Notes under the pieces: generated by a model | Databases searched by the model: none | What the model was told of the DNA's origin: nothing | What the model saw: the letters and a program-made list of their open reading frames with translations, nothing else | Assembly (NCBI RefSeq): GCF_030272615.1 | Contig: NC_081413.1 | Span: 444,377,038-444,441,037 of the forward strand | Direction of reading: 5' to 3' | Length of the DNA: 64,000 bases | Source of the DNA: Cryptomeria japonica | Lineage: Eukaryota > Streptophyta > Pinopsida > Cupressales > Cupressaceae | In this document: positions 9,780-21,593 of the stretch, piece after piece | How the letters are laid out: each line of letters begins with the position of its first letter | Numbering within the stretch: the stretch's first letter is position 1 | Made by a program: the position numbers and the translations under genes

Positions 9780-11430
9780 TTAACTTTCTCAGAAACTTTA
9801 TTTATAGCCATTAACTAATAAGATCTCTCTTTTGTAATCAAATTGCTAATTTGATGAATTTGGAAAGCCCCTATCAATTATATTACTAACAAACATAGAT
9901 ATTTTTCTGATCACAAGAATTTTTAGATTTACCACTCTTGCACTAATTATGGCTAAGAAGTCTTAGAGAATTTGTCCATAGCTAAGAACTATTTATGAAG
10001 AAAACTATTTATGTGAACTAAAAAATAACTAATAAATCAGTTTTAATTGAAAATGTATAAATTAGGGCTTCGAAAGAGATTATCCATATTTTCTCTCTTG
10101 ATTACACTTGGCATATCATCCTTATATGTTTATGAGTTAGAGGCGATTGGCTAAGTATTGTTTAATGGTATTTAAGGGTGAAATCTATGGCTCTCACAAT
10201 TGTAAGAGAAGAACAATCTCAAACATTAGAATAAATGTAACATGAGAATGATATGATACAAAAAATTGAAATATCCAAGCTATACGAGATATTTGTGTAT
10301 GTGACCACCCATTTGAATGTTCTCCTTAAATTTATTATATAAAACCTAAATGAACTCTATCAAGAATTCAATGCTTCATGAATAACAAGAAGCATCCATT
10401 CCAACATCACTACACCTCAACCAAGCATTCTTGCCATCTAGAAGACACTCCTTCCTCATGAAGAGACTTTAATAGGATTCCTCATCAATACATCAATTAT
10501 TTCCTTACAAACAATATTAGTTTGACACCTATTTGATTAACATCCATATCACAAGTGTGCCCACCATTGATGAGTCATACATAGTAGTGGTGAGTCAAAT
10601 TTGAAGAACATAACTATAAAAAAATAAACATGTTAATAAGGATTGGAGAGTTTACTTAATTTTTATATGTTGTCAATTTTGACTCCTTCGTCTCATTGAG
10701 ACTTCATGACAAAAATATTCCAATAATACTAGATCATTAATCAGTAACCTATAAAAATTTGATTTAAATTTTTTTAACCTAAACTATACCTATAATCTAA
10801 TATTGAGATGCCCTACTCCCACATAAGATCCTATCAATTAATTAAAATAATAATAACAATAAACATATTCATATAATCCTATCAATTAATTAAATAATAA
10901 TAATAATAATAAACATATTCATATAATTTTATTCTACAATAGTTAATTTTAACATTTCAAAAAAGTAAATTCAAGATTAAAAATCACATTTAAATCATCA
11001 ATATAAAGTATTAATAGAAAATGGAATAAAAGATAAGGATTAAGGGTACGATTTTTATCCTCTGCACTACTATGCACTCGCGCATTCCTTTGACGGTGAT
11101 TGGGCTAACTCTGCATTTTTCAAAATCTGGAAGACTTGACTTAATTACACACCTTTGAGGTAATATTTTTAATGCCGGTTACATCAAACAATAAAAGATC
11201 ATTAAATCCTGACCAAACGTAGAAAAAATGGCGTTCTACCAATCCAGTTGACCAACTAACCTCTACAATCTTCCAAAACATTTGATTATTTTTTTAAGTT
11301 AAAATATCCCTAAATACGGCCTAATGTAAGCCTGTTGCCAGCACAATTGGAGATCCACGTCAATCAACATCCGAATTCTATGCGGGCGTGGAAAAAAAAT
11401 TATTGATTCAAATTATAAAAGCTTTCAAGA
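9780..11430. other. no recognisable gene
   Basis: Low-complexity, AT-rich spacer. It contains one two-copy 48-bp tandem repeat (listed separately) and a more CpG-containing stretch from about 11070 leading into the paralogous segment. Confidence 0.6.
10828..10927. repeat. two-copy 48-bp tandem repeat with AAT microsatellite
   Basis: The words 'atcctatcaattaatta', (aat)n and aaacatattcatata occur twice in a row, differing mainly in the length of the AAT run. Confidence 0.8.
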
Positions 11431-11737
11431 TGATTCTGAATCGCGAATACAGAGATTTTGTGCCCAAAAGTCTTCAAGTCGTCTGAGTGGGCTCAACGTA
11501 CAAAACTGTGTCTGAGCAAGTGGAGATTGAAAACTTCAAAAAATATCTGGTATGGGAAGATATCTGTAAACCTCTCGACAGCAACGTTTTCGACCGCGTG
11601 TGTTAGGTCTTATATTCGCTGCCGACAGTGCCCTCTTTGTCCAGAGCTCGGATTTTCCGCTGACAGACAGGACGATATTAAAAGTGGCCACGTAAAGAAA
11701 TGGATAGAATTGAGAGTGGTTTTGAATAAGTCTTCAT

Positions 11738-11759
11738 GATAATAATAATAATAATAATA
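11738..11759. repeat. ATA microsatellite
   Basis: Seven tandem ATA-type triplets just upstream of the exon-like block; paralogous segment B has only a short trace here. Confidence 0.9.
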
Positions 11760-11798
11760 CCCACTTCTCTTCCTCTTCCATTGAAGGGCGGCTTGGAA

Positions 11799-11970
11799 AT
11801 GATTTCTGCTCCGTCGCGTGTAGTTCATCCCATGGAACGCAAGCTGACTGAATTGCCCAGTGCACAGAAGAGACAGAGACAAAATCAGCAGCACATGACG
11901 GAAATCACAACGCCCATCTGCGTCGAGACAGAAATTGCTCATCGGCCCTTTTCTGTTGCGTCTCCTCCAG
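11799..11970 (+). CDS. possible first coding exon, unknown gene (copy A)
   Basis: I do not recognise the product. The frame starts MISAPSRVVHPMERKL and stays open for 57 codons to an AG|GT donor-like junction (ctccag|gttcat). Copy B at 18179-18350 has the same ATG, the same 172-nt length without indels, and the same donor. The protein is hydrophilic, with no signal peptide. The upstream 300 bases are CpG-richer than the surroundings, as expected near a promoter. No downstream exon was found. Many differences between the copies change amino acids, so relaxed constraint or a dead gene end is quite possible. The ATG could also be an accident of a conserved non-coding block. Confidence 0.35.
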
Positions 11971-12172
11971 GTTCATATCTTATTTTTCTTCTCGTATAGA
12001 TATGCTCTTCGTTGTTTATAGATCAGTTTAGCTACAGAAAATTCCTCTAATGCATACATAAAATTAGTATGCTGGTAAACAAATTGCTTGAGAGCTCTGT
12101 TGTTGTTCACTCCAACTTTACACACAACAAAAAAAATATCAATGATATATTTATTTTCATAGAAATTAGCAA

Positions 12173-12268
12173 ATTAAAAAGTTAGAAATTCAACTCAAAA
12201 CACATATTTTTACCATGGATTAAAAAGTTAGAAATTCAACTCAAAACACAGAGATTTTTACCGTGGAA
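12173..12268. repeat. two-copy 48-bp tandem repeat
   Basis: 'ttaaaaagttagaaattcaa' followed by ctcaaaacaca and tttttacc(a/g)tgg is present twice in succession. Only one trace is seen in paralogous segment B. Confidence 0.85.
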
Positions 12269-12479
12269 AACCCCATGGTCTAGGAAGACGAGTTGGTAGT
12301 GGCAATAGCAACAATTACACATCTACCAAACGTTATTAGCTCAGTAACAACGAAGTACAAAGAGGGTATGCGACAAATAGTTGTTCTTATACTCATCATG
12401 TTGAGTTGTCAATCACTTTTACAACCGACTTGTTTACAATTTAATCCATATAACCTTCCCCAAAACATGCAATCATGAG

Positions 12480-13159
12480 TTCTAGTTCCTCAATAATTTC
12501 TCACATTCCATCTGGTTCCGCTTTGTTATAGAATTCTATTACACTTCTAGATATTTAGACTACCTCCAATTTTACATCCACTTTTCAATATCAAATCTAC
12601 ATCATGTATTACTATATAGACAAATGTCTTTGCCACTTCTTTCTATCTTTCATATAGAGTTCCTTTGAAAGTTAGTGTCTTCCTACATCTAATTCTATAT
12701 CCTTTTGTCCACATGTTTTTGTCATGAATTCAACTCACTTAGTTTAATAAAATTTGTAAAGTTTTGATTAAATTTTCCACTCTTCAATCACATGTCTATT
12801 TCTCATATCTGGTCTCACAATGTAATCCCACGTCTTTTTCTTCCATCCTTTTATTTTCATATTTTCTATATAGACTTTTAGACTTTTAGTATTAGTTTTG
12901 TAATTTCATTCCAATGCCCTATACAAATCTATAGTTTTATAATAAGATGCATCTTTTCTCCATATAGCTTTCTTTGTTCATTTTCATACAGTTTTAGAAA
13001 TTTGATGGAATTTCACACTTCCATGTAATGTATTTTCCTAACATACAAGCTTGAAATGAAATGTCATAAATATTCTTATCTTGACCTCCCACCCCATGTT
13101 AACTTTTTCCCTCCAAATTAACTATATCACTCATGATATCTTCCCAAAATATTATTAAT
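12480..13159. other. no recognisable gene
   Basis: AT- and C-rich text with no credible open frame or repeat. Confidence 0.6.
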
Positions 13160-13176
13160 GACTAGACTTGATTGTT
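13160..13176. repeat. target-site duplication, left
   Basis: gactagacttgattgtt, identical to 14158-14174. Confidence 0.9.
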
Positions 13177-14157
13177 TTTTATTAGGGAAAAATGGGTTTT
13201 ACAAGGACCCAAAACCACAAAGATAAAATTTAAAATAAGATTAACAGTCTATGTTCACTAGCATGAAAAAGCTATCTAACAGACAAAAGGACGGAAGACC
13301 AGACAAAAAGACAATAGAAACTAAAACCAGATAAACATTAACCTAAAGACTTTAAAGTCTCAGCTATCTCATTTCCAGAGTGTTCATCTCTTGGGCTGCC
13401 TTTTTTAGGTCCTAGAACTCCTAATTGGAGGACTCTACCTTTCTCTTTAGGTTGGCTCTAGTTCTCTTAGACGGACATGACTCCTCTTTCTGGCCTTTTT
13501 CTCTGTCAGCATCAAGGTCCACAACCAAGGGACCCTACTGGGACTTTTCCAATTTATCCACCATCGTATTCATAGTGACCAGGCATAATTCTTGACAATC
13601 TTGTGGCTTTGTTTCATAATGGAATTCATAGTTTCCCTGATTTCACTAACTTCCCCTTCCAGCTGCATGGTTTTCATCTCATTTTCTTTTTTCATCTTTT
13701 CCATAAGTTTCAGAGTTCTTTGTAGACACTCTGCCATGGATAGCTTCTCTTCCTCAGTCCAAACTGCGCCTTCAGTCTTCTGAGACTGCATTTTTTCAAC
13801 CAACTCATCCAATTTTCTAGAAGTTGCCCTGTTCTTTAGGTTAATGTCTTTGATTTAATGAAAAAACCATTTAAAAACCCTAAAGAGGTCCACTGCACCA
13901 TTCTTGGCAATAGCCAAAACATCATCTGGAGTTTCCCTATCCAACTTAAAGTAGTGGTCATCCAGTTTGAGGTCTTTAGCAATTCTTGGCCTATTCTCCC
14001 TGTCGGTGGTAGGGTAAGAAGATTGGTATCCTTTAGAGGAACTAGAAGTATCAAAGGGGTCACCCGACAATTCCTCAAAGTAAGATACCAATTTATTCTT
14101 AGGAAGGGCCTTCATTTTCTTTTTAGTTTTAGATTAGGTTTTCACAAAGATCTCCTG
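13177..14157 (-). mobile_element. short LINE copy (5'-truncated or non-autonomous) with perfect TSD
   Basis: A perfect 17-bp TSD flanks 981 bp. On the minus strand the element ends with GGTTTTGGGTCCTTGTAAAACCC and then ccctaataaaa directly before the TSD, the same tail as in the full LINE at 39065-45863. It contains a coiled-coil-rich open frame and no reverse transcriptase. The ORF-plus-tail layout mirrors the ORF3-plus-tail part of the full LINE. Confidence 0.85.
13570..14115 (-). pseudogene. LINE ORF3-like coding region, one in-frame stop
   Basis: A frame of about 181 codons begins MKALPKNKLVSYFEEL at 14115 and is interrupted once, by a TAA at about 13855. The same frame resumes and runs to 13570. 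The second half is a charged coiled coil (ECLQRTLKLMEKMKKENEMK, GEVSEIRETMNSIMK). It resembles in type, not clearly in sequence, the coiled-coil C-terminus at 45182-45445. Its role is unknown; an RNA-binding or multimerising LINE accessory protein is one possibility. Confidence 0.5.
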
Positions 14158-14174
14158 GACTAGACTTGATTGTT
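14158..14174. repeat. target-site duplication, right
   Basis: Identical to 13160-13176. Confidence 0.9.
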
Positions 14175-17100
14175 GCAACTAATATAAGAGCAATTTTCTA
14201 CCTAAAAATACTTATGCATATTGAGCTCATATATCTACATATAATGTGAATGGTGTTGAAGAAAATTTTAGTTCACAATGAATATGATGCTTTAGTTCTA
14301 CTCCTATTCTAGATCATCCATCTTGTAGATTCCATGGGATTGCACTTATATTTCTTGTCACATTTAGAACCTATTAATATTCATCAAATTTACATAAGTA
14401 ATTCGGTGGATAAAAAAATGATATATATGCAAGTTTATTTTATAAACAAATAGTCAATCATTTATAATTCTCATGAGATTGCAAGTGTTTAGGATTATTT
14501 AACGTTTCAAATTCTACATGCTTAGTTACCTATAAAGTAATTTGCTTTGTAAATAAAAAGGATGTTGTAAATCATTAGCTAATGTCTACAACCAAATGTA
14601 TCTATGGATATTATAGATCCTCGTGATAAATTACATGGCATGAATTATGATAGAATTTTTTTCATTATTATAAAAATAATTGGATGAATTTCATTGCAAT
14701 CTAAATAATTCCATTATTTGTAATAATCTTATCTTTATTCTATATTTGTTTTTTGTAGTGTAGAGATGGATTATAAAGTATTTTTGTTGTTTAATATCAT
14801 ATCTCTGGTATATGTATATGCACAAATGATATTATTTCATGATTCCAATGTTTTTTTCTTTATAAACTATAACTATATAACCCACTAGACTAGGTACTAA
14901 TCATATAAGACTATGATCAATCATACTCTCAACATGAGAAACATCTTTCACTAGTAGTTTAAGAGTGGCTCATTAGTTCAAGTGCATCCCATGATTTAAT
15001 TATTCATCCAATGAAGGATCATTTGTGATCCATGGGACTTACTATTGTAAGGAATTATATTTTTCATACATTCATGTTACATTGTTTTGGATATTATCAT
15101 ACTGATCCAACCATTTCCTACATAACCCCATGAGAGAAAAACATGCATGCGAAATTAAAAAAAATGATAATGAAACAATCAAACATATATCACAATATTA
15201 CACAAGATATTCCCTATGAAAAATCTCAAGAGGGAAAAATGTAGCCTCTCAAAGCACCCAGTTGATTAATATACTTTTGGATGATATTTCCTTTTCTTTG
15301 AAGTATAATGAGAGATTTTTGGAATGAAAAAGATGAGGAAATATATATTCCTTCAATCCTTCTTTTCTTGTTTTATTTTAACAATACAAAAAATCTTGTC
15401 TAGCGTCTAATAAACCTATATACTTATTAAAGTATATTGGGTGAAAGTTTAGATACGCCTTTGATATGTATGTAAATGAGATCCTAGACCCATGGATGTA
15501 ATATAATATCTAAAATCTTCATTGCATAATAGACGAACATGAATATGCATAGTTTAAATATTTAAAGGAGAGCTAGGCAATTGATTTCTATCCCTTTCTT
15601 GCAATGGATTTGAGATTGTAAAGTGTGTGTGAGTGAATGACTTGGGTTAAATGATAAAAAAATGATGACTTAAAAAAAAAGAATTAAATACAAAACTAGA
15701 AACCAACATAGTAAACTAGATCTAGAAGTGCGACATAGAGAGGAAATTGTAGTTGAAATCTAAAACCAAAAGTCCTAGCCATGGTAGGAGGGAACCCTAG
15801 CCCTAAGGGTGTCCAAATTGATGGAAATGTTCAAAAGTATAGTGAGGAAGTCCTATAAGCATGTTTCTCATGATTTCAGATAAAAAAGATTAGAGATGGT
15901 TGGAGGGCACTCTAGTATAGGTGTCTCTACTTGTTCAAAATATGGAGCTATATTATCTCAATCTATACATCTATAGCCTCCTTTGTTGTGGAATTGGACT
16001 TGTACACACAAATATGGGAAAAATAATTTTATTATATAGGGGCTTGCCTAATCCAAACCCTGTGTTGGTGTTCCCATCTCCACAATAGCAATGATGATAC
16101 AAAAAATAGTGCTTATAATAATAGAAAATTTGAAATGAAATTATTTTACCTTAGGTACAAAACTCTCTCATCATGCTCCACTTAATGATGGTGATGTAAT
16201 TCTCTTTAAGCAAGTCCTCCAAGTATTGGTTCAATAACATGATTAATAAAGATAAATTATACACATGAAACTATACATGAATGTAGATTATTATAGCTTA
16301 TTACTAAATGTGCTTAGATCTTATCTTGATTTAACTAAATATGAATTCTTGATATTAGAAATTATTCTCTCTTCTAGCTTTTGAATGATAGTTTGCAAAC
16401 AATATAATACTATAACAAACAATCTTGGGTAACTATCAAGTAGTCATCTACATAGATAGAACAATAACCATAAGCTATTGCACATATTCCCAACTAACCA
16501 CACCAGAAATTAAAATAAATTTATCGACTAGGATAGCTCCTACTATCCATATATGTCCCAATCTATAAACTCAAATCCTTATATATACATTATTTTGAAT
16601 AACATTAATCTCCATCAATATCAAATCTGTACACACAAAAAAAAAACACTTAATAATATTTATAACATAGTCTAATTAAATATATACTTAACTAGATATC
16701 CAAATACTTGGGAAACATCTTCTATAATAGAAAATATTTAGAATTTCATGATACACATGCTAATTCCAATTGACAAAACTATAGAAACATAATATGGTTT
16801 AGTCCAATCTAGAATATGTAAGGGACTGTTGTATTGATACAATGAAAGAGAAGAACATTCTAGGCCTCATCTCCTCCCATGAATTGAATCTTTCCTTTCA
16901 CATTAATCTACACATACGTCACACAACCAAATATTTAGAAACCCATAATATCCATGATCTTTGAATGGAAACAAAGATCATAGGATATGTCATTAGATGA
17001 ATGAGTGCCCTCTAACCTAGTTACCATAAACAAACTTCATGCAATTTTTAATTCTTACAAGTTTACAACCCTTCATAGGTGGTGAACAAGAACATCAATA

Positions 17101-17940
17101 TACGTGACTAATAGAAAATATTATCGAATTTTATTTTAATTACCAACCATAGAGTGTTTTTTGGTGTTCAAATATGGCAACATTTTTATAAAAGTGTAAA
17201 AAGGAAAAGATATTTGAATTAGACCCTTGGAAATAAAAGGAATACAAAAAACTTTAAATCTTTCACCAATTTACTTTTATATAGTAGAGGTCTAGCAAAT
17301 GAGACTAAAGAGATACAATTTTTACTATTATTTTATTCCATTGATTTAAAGATAATAAAAGAAATGATAATATATATTGAAACATTACATTACATTATTT
17401 TAAGCACCTAGATCTCTCAAATATTCCTAACTATTTGCTGGTTCCCAACTGGTCCTCTCCATTGCATTGTTTTCACTAGCTTGCTATATTTCTTTAAACT
17501 TCTATAAGTTCTTCTAATTAATGTCCAAGCAAAAATCAACAAAACTCTTTTCAGTAAACAATTTTTTTGAGTTAATCGAATGGGGGAAGTATTATTGACT
17601 AGTTTTTATAAGATTAATAAACAAAAAGATAAGTTGTGAGCACTTATATGTAGCTGATACATATAAAGATTGTTATGTAAATAGTGTGTACTAGATTATG
17701 ATAAATTAATTAAATGATATCTTATCTCTTAAATAAGCTATACAATCATATGTAGATTGTTAAGTAATCTAATAGATTATAATTAAATATCCATATTGAT
17801 ATTGATTGCATTATATTATATATAAGATTTAGAAGTTAATTATTATCATCATGTTGACTAATTATCCTCATTGGAGGTTGCACCCATGAAAGAGAATATT
17901 ATTATCATATATCTTTAGTATAGTAAGAGTATGAGATTGA
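14175..17940. other. long gene-free AT-rich stretch
   Basis: I see no frame, RNA gene, LTR or terminal repeat that I can support across 3.8 kb; the text is uniformly AT-rich. Confidence 0.6.
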
Positions 17941-17943
17941 ACA

Positions 17944-18905
17944 CCTCTCGTGAGCAACGTTTTCGACCGGGAGTGTCATATTCCCCGCCGACACTGCCTC
18001 TTTGTCCTTTTCTTTCTTCAAAGCTCGGATTTACAGCGGACTGACAGGACGACTATAAATTGGCCATGCAAAGAAAATGCAAAGAATTGCAAGTGATTTT
18101 GAATAAGTCTTCAAGATAATACTAATATCCACTTCTCTTCCTCTTCCTTCTCCTCCTCCGTTGAAGGGTGGCTTGGCAATGATTTCTGCTCCGTCGCGTG
18201 TTGTTCATTCCATGGAACTGAAGCCCACTGATTTGTCCACTGCACAGAAGACACATAGATATGATCATCAGCACATTACGGAAATCACAACGTCTATCTG
18301 TGTCGACACAGAAATCGCTCGTAAGCTCTTTTCTTTTACGTCCTGTCAAGGTTCATATGTTAGTTCTTATCGTATAGACATTCTCTTCTTTGTTTGTAGT
18401 TTAATTGAAGCGATGATAAGGAGGAAAAAATCCTCAAATAAATACATAAAATTACTATGCTGCTAAATTAATTGCTTAACAGCTCTGTTGCTTTTCACTC
18501 AAACTTTACACACAACAAAAGAAATATGTATGATATTTTTTTAATAGAAATTGGCAAACCACACAATCAAATGATTGTTCTATTTGAATGACCTGAATGA
18601 CAGCTAAGAGGATAGAATGGTGTGTGAACGGATAAAATATAGTGCTTAAACAGATAGAAAGTTAACTAATAACACTTGTTTTTTACCTCGGAAAACCCCA
18701 AGGCCTGAGAAGACGAGTTGGTGGTAGTGGCAATGGCAACAAGTATACATCTCCCTAACGTTATCAGATAAGAAACAACGAATTGCAATGAGGGTATGCA
18801 ACAATTAGTTATTCTTGCGCTTATGGTCAAAGTTGTCAATCAATTTTACAACGAGTTATTTACAATTTAATCTCAATAATCTTCCCCAAAGCATGTAATC
18901 ATCTA
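17944..18905 (+). repeat. paralogous segment B (partner of 11573-12478)
   Basis: Same order of blocks as segment A, with small indels outside the exon-like block (for example extra 'cttttctttcttcaaag' near 18015). Its right end continues into the 191-bp minisatellite, which segment A has only as one partial unit. Confidence 0.8.
18179..18350 (+). CDS. possible first coding exon, unknown gene (copy B)
   Basis: Counterpart of 11799-11970: it starts MISAPSRVVHSMELKP, has 172 nt with the same phase, and ends at gtcaag|gttcat. The open frame happens to read through the donor to 18466. Preserved length and open frame in both copies argue mildly for coding origin. The many replacement differences and the absence of further exons argue that it is not a maintained gene. 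Product unknown. Confidence 0.35.
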
Positions 18906-19805
18906 ATCTAACTGTCTCATTTCCTTCAATGGTTATTTAAAGGTGTTCCCTATGTACTCCAAGGTTATGGAATGGGAATTTGAAAAAATTTCATTGAATT
19001 ATTAATTTCTTCTATCTACATAATTATGTCATACAAAACAACCATCTTATTTAGAATTTTCTCATTATAACCTTCTCTAAAGCATTTAATAATCCGACTA
19101 ACTTTCTTATATCCTTCAATGATTATTTGAAAGTCTTCCCCATTTAATACAATGCCCTATGGAATGGAGATTTGAAGATAAATTGTTGAACTATTAATTT
19201 TTTCTACCTACACAATTGTGTTGTACAAAACAACCAACTTATTTACAATTTAATCCCTATAGCCCTCCGCAAAGCATGTAAACATCCAATATAACCTTAT
19301 CATACCCTTCAATGGTTATTTGAAGGTCTTGCCCATTTACTACAATGCTATGGAATAGGAATTTGAAGAGAAATTGTTGAACTATTAACCCCTTCTACCT
19401 ATATAATTGTGTTGTACAAAAATAACCAACGCATTTACATTTTAATACTTATAACTTTCCTCAAAGCATTTAATCATCCAATTTAACCTTCTCATATCCT
19501 TAAATTGTTATTTGAAGGTCTTCCCCATGTACTACAAGGCTATGGAATGAGAATTGGAACAAAAACAGTTGAACTATTAATTTTTTCTACCTATGCTTGT
19601 CTGCTATAAAAAAACAACCAACTTATTTACAATGTAATCCATCTAACATTCTCCAAACATGTAGTCATCTAATCTTCTCATATCTTTCAATGGTTCTTTG
19701 ATGGTCTTTCCCATGTACTAGGAGGCAATGGAATGAGAATTTGAAGAGAAATTGCTAAAATTTTAATTTCTTGTACTTACATGGTTGAATTGTACAAAAC
19801 CTCCT
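18838..19805. repeat. minisatellite, about five copies of a ~191-bp unit
   Basis: The words cttccccaaagcatgtaatc recur with variation at about 18881, 19072, 19263, 19454 and 19648. Each is followed by a (c/t)ttcaatggttatttgaagg block, a tatggaat(g/a)ggaatttgaag block and a 'tacaaaacaaccaacttatt' block. Spacing is strikingly constant at ~191 bp. Confidence 0.9.
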
Positions 19806-20365
19806 TAATAAACCTAGAAAGTAGTAAGGTTCAAATTATTGTAGTGATTTCTAACCATTGATTTCAAAAAGAATGTTATAAAATATCTTTAAAAAAGTGG
19901 TAAATTAAATTTATTATTTAAACCAAATTTTTTTTATTGCTAAAAACTCCATCTTACTCAAGATTATTCATCACCAAATCCTTATAGATCACATCCCCTT
20001 TTTACAATAGTTCTACTTCCATACTTTTTAAAAAAAAAAACACTAAGTGATGAAAGAGTAATCCTGCTTTCTGCTTGGAATAAGGATTTTGTCTCTTCAA
20101 TGATTTCCCTTTGAGTCCACGTTTCCATGACTTCTATTTTTCTTCTCATCTTCCCAGTCGTTTTCTATCGCATCATATACTCTATAAGTATTACTTTATT
20201 ATGAAATTCTAAGTCCTCTAATGAGATTTGTAATTTTTCTTCTTTTTGTTCATCCAACACGAAGGAGCCATAGTGTTGTAGGCATTCACAATTAAACACT
20301 AAATGCATCTTGATGAATTAGGTAGGTCCAGCTTGAATGTGTGAACTTAAATTACTTTTATAATG
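19806..20365. other. no recognisable gene
   Basis: AT-rich spacer between the minisatellite and the LTR element; no supported frame. Confidence 0.6.
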
Positions 20366-20370
20366 GAAAA

Positions 20371-20641
20371 AGTTGGAGTAAATAGGTTGTGCTTAAATAT
20401 AATGCTTTTCTAAGTTAGCAGGTAGAGTTGATTATTTCATTATCTATGCATTTAGTAAATTTTGTCAGGTCACTTCATTGGTGCACTCTAAAAACATTTT
20501 GTAAATATCTCAATACATTTATCTTTGCTGATGATTTATATCTTCTCGCAGTTTCTCGCTGTTTGTGAAAACTCTAGCAATTGTCGATCCAGGCTTGGGA
20601 GTTTACTCCAACATGATAGGCTTGGGAGTATTACTTTAACA
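20371..20641 (+). repeat. 5' LTR of the non-autonomous element
   Basis: It shares gttsgagtaaataggt, 'atgcatttagtaaatt', (c/t)tgatgatttatatcttctc and attgt(c/t)gat(c)t with 23918-24233. It lacks about 60 bp of that copy, and its 3' end carries a short local duplication of tnggcttgggagt. Confidence 0.8.
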
Positions 20642-20653
20642 TGATATCATAGC
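20642..20653 (+). promoter_or_regulatory. primer binding site
   Basis: tgatatcatagc versus TGGTATCAGAGC, two differences, immediately after the LTR end ...aaca. Confidence 0.7.
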
Positions 20654-21168
20654 ATCCCGACTGTTTGATTAGCTGAGTAAATGTTTCAGGCAGAACAAGT
20701 TTTCTGCTTTTTTGGTTTGCAGTTGCTACAATTTTAAAATTTTATTATTGCCCTATCCGGGCTATTCTGATTACGCTATTATTTCTCTCGTCCGATTTTT
20801 TAGAGATACGACATTTGAATTTTCTATCAAAATTCTTTCTCACCAAAGTGCCATTGGCGATATCCTTGATTTGTACGATCCGTGCCTGGGTTCCAAGATT
20901 TATTATCCTGTATTAGGTGGCGATCTATTCTCTGTTGGAACCGACATCATATCGTTTGGCACATTCGACTGGAGCGATACTCTTTGGCAGCATTATTTTA
21001 TCATCTCTTTTAAATCTTAGCCTTTGGCAGCTCCAGGAGCGGCTGCATTCATTTTGACTAGAATCTCTTCCTATCAGTCAGATCTATATCACCTTTCGGT
21101 CCACGCCGTACTTGTTTGCAGGAATACATTGTTTGTTTTTTATTAGCGCGTTTGTTTTTATTGCCGGC

Positions 21169-21314
21169 GTCTATTCTGGCTCCAAAATGGCATACGACGC
21201 GACTAATATTTTAGTCTCATTTTTTTAATAGTAGATTTTTGATTGGATGACTGAGATTGCGTAACACGTCGCTGTTAGTCTGACATATTCCTCCATTTTG
21301 GAGCCAGAATAGAC
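21169..21314. mobile_element. 146-bp MITE-like unit 1 with perfect 22-bp inverted ends
   Basis: The first 22 bases (gtctattctggctccaaa...) are the exact reverse complement of the last 22 (21293-21314). The interior is AT-rich with no coding capacity. No clear TSD is visible because the next unit begins at once. Confidence 0.8.
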
Positions 21315-21456
21315 GGCTCCAAAATGGCGTAGGGCGTGCCTAACACGCGATGTTAGTTCCACCCTTTTAACCATAGATTTTTTATTGGATGGCTGAGATT
21401 ACGTAACATGTCGCTGTTAGTCTGATAGATTCGTCCATTTTGGAGCCAGAATATAC
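21315..21456. mobile_element. 142-bp MITE-like unit 2, left end truncated
   Basis: It starts with the inner part of the same inverted end (ggctccaaaatggcg). Its interior is clearly similar to unit 1 (gattgg/attggatg..tgagatt.cgtaaca.gtcgctgttagtctga), and it ends with ccattttggagccagaat. Confidence 0.75.
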
Positions 21457-21475
21457 ACAGCACTCAATGGGACGC

Positions 21476-21593
21476 GTCTATTCTGACTCGAAAATGATGT
21501 ACGGCACGACTAACACGTAATGTGTGTCCCACCTTTTTAACCCTAAATTTTCGATTGAATGGCTGATTCGCCCATTTTGGAGCGAGAATAGAC
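21476..21593. mobile_element. 118-bp MITE-like unit 3
   Basis: Inverted ends gtctattctgactcgaaa and ccattttggagcgagaat carry a few changes. The interior resembles a shortened unit 2. Confidence 0.75.

Larger units (their letters stand above)
11573..12478 (+). repeat. paralogous segment A (partner of 17944-18905)
   Basis: Colinear similarity to 17944-18905 covers 'agcaacgttttcgaccg', the exon-like block at 11799-11970, the following intron-like text, the phrase 'aagacgagttggt' near 12282, and the start of the 191-bp repeat unit (tttacaatttaatcc...ccccaaa). Both lie on the same strand about 6.4 kb apart. The intervening DNA is unlike either. Confidence 0.8.

Noticed and set aside
18838-19805. 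Possible CRISPR-like array
   Set aside because: The units are contiguous 191-bp diverged tandem copies without short identical repeats and unique spacers, in a plant nuclear context.
20712-21020. 102-codon frame just after the primer site of the non-autonomous LTR element, where gag would be
   Set aside because: No gag core, no zinc knuckle and no recognisable similarity; position alone is not enough.
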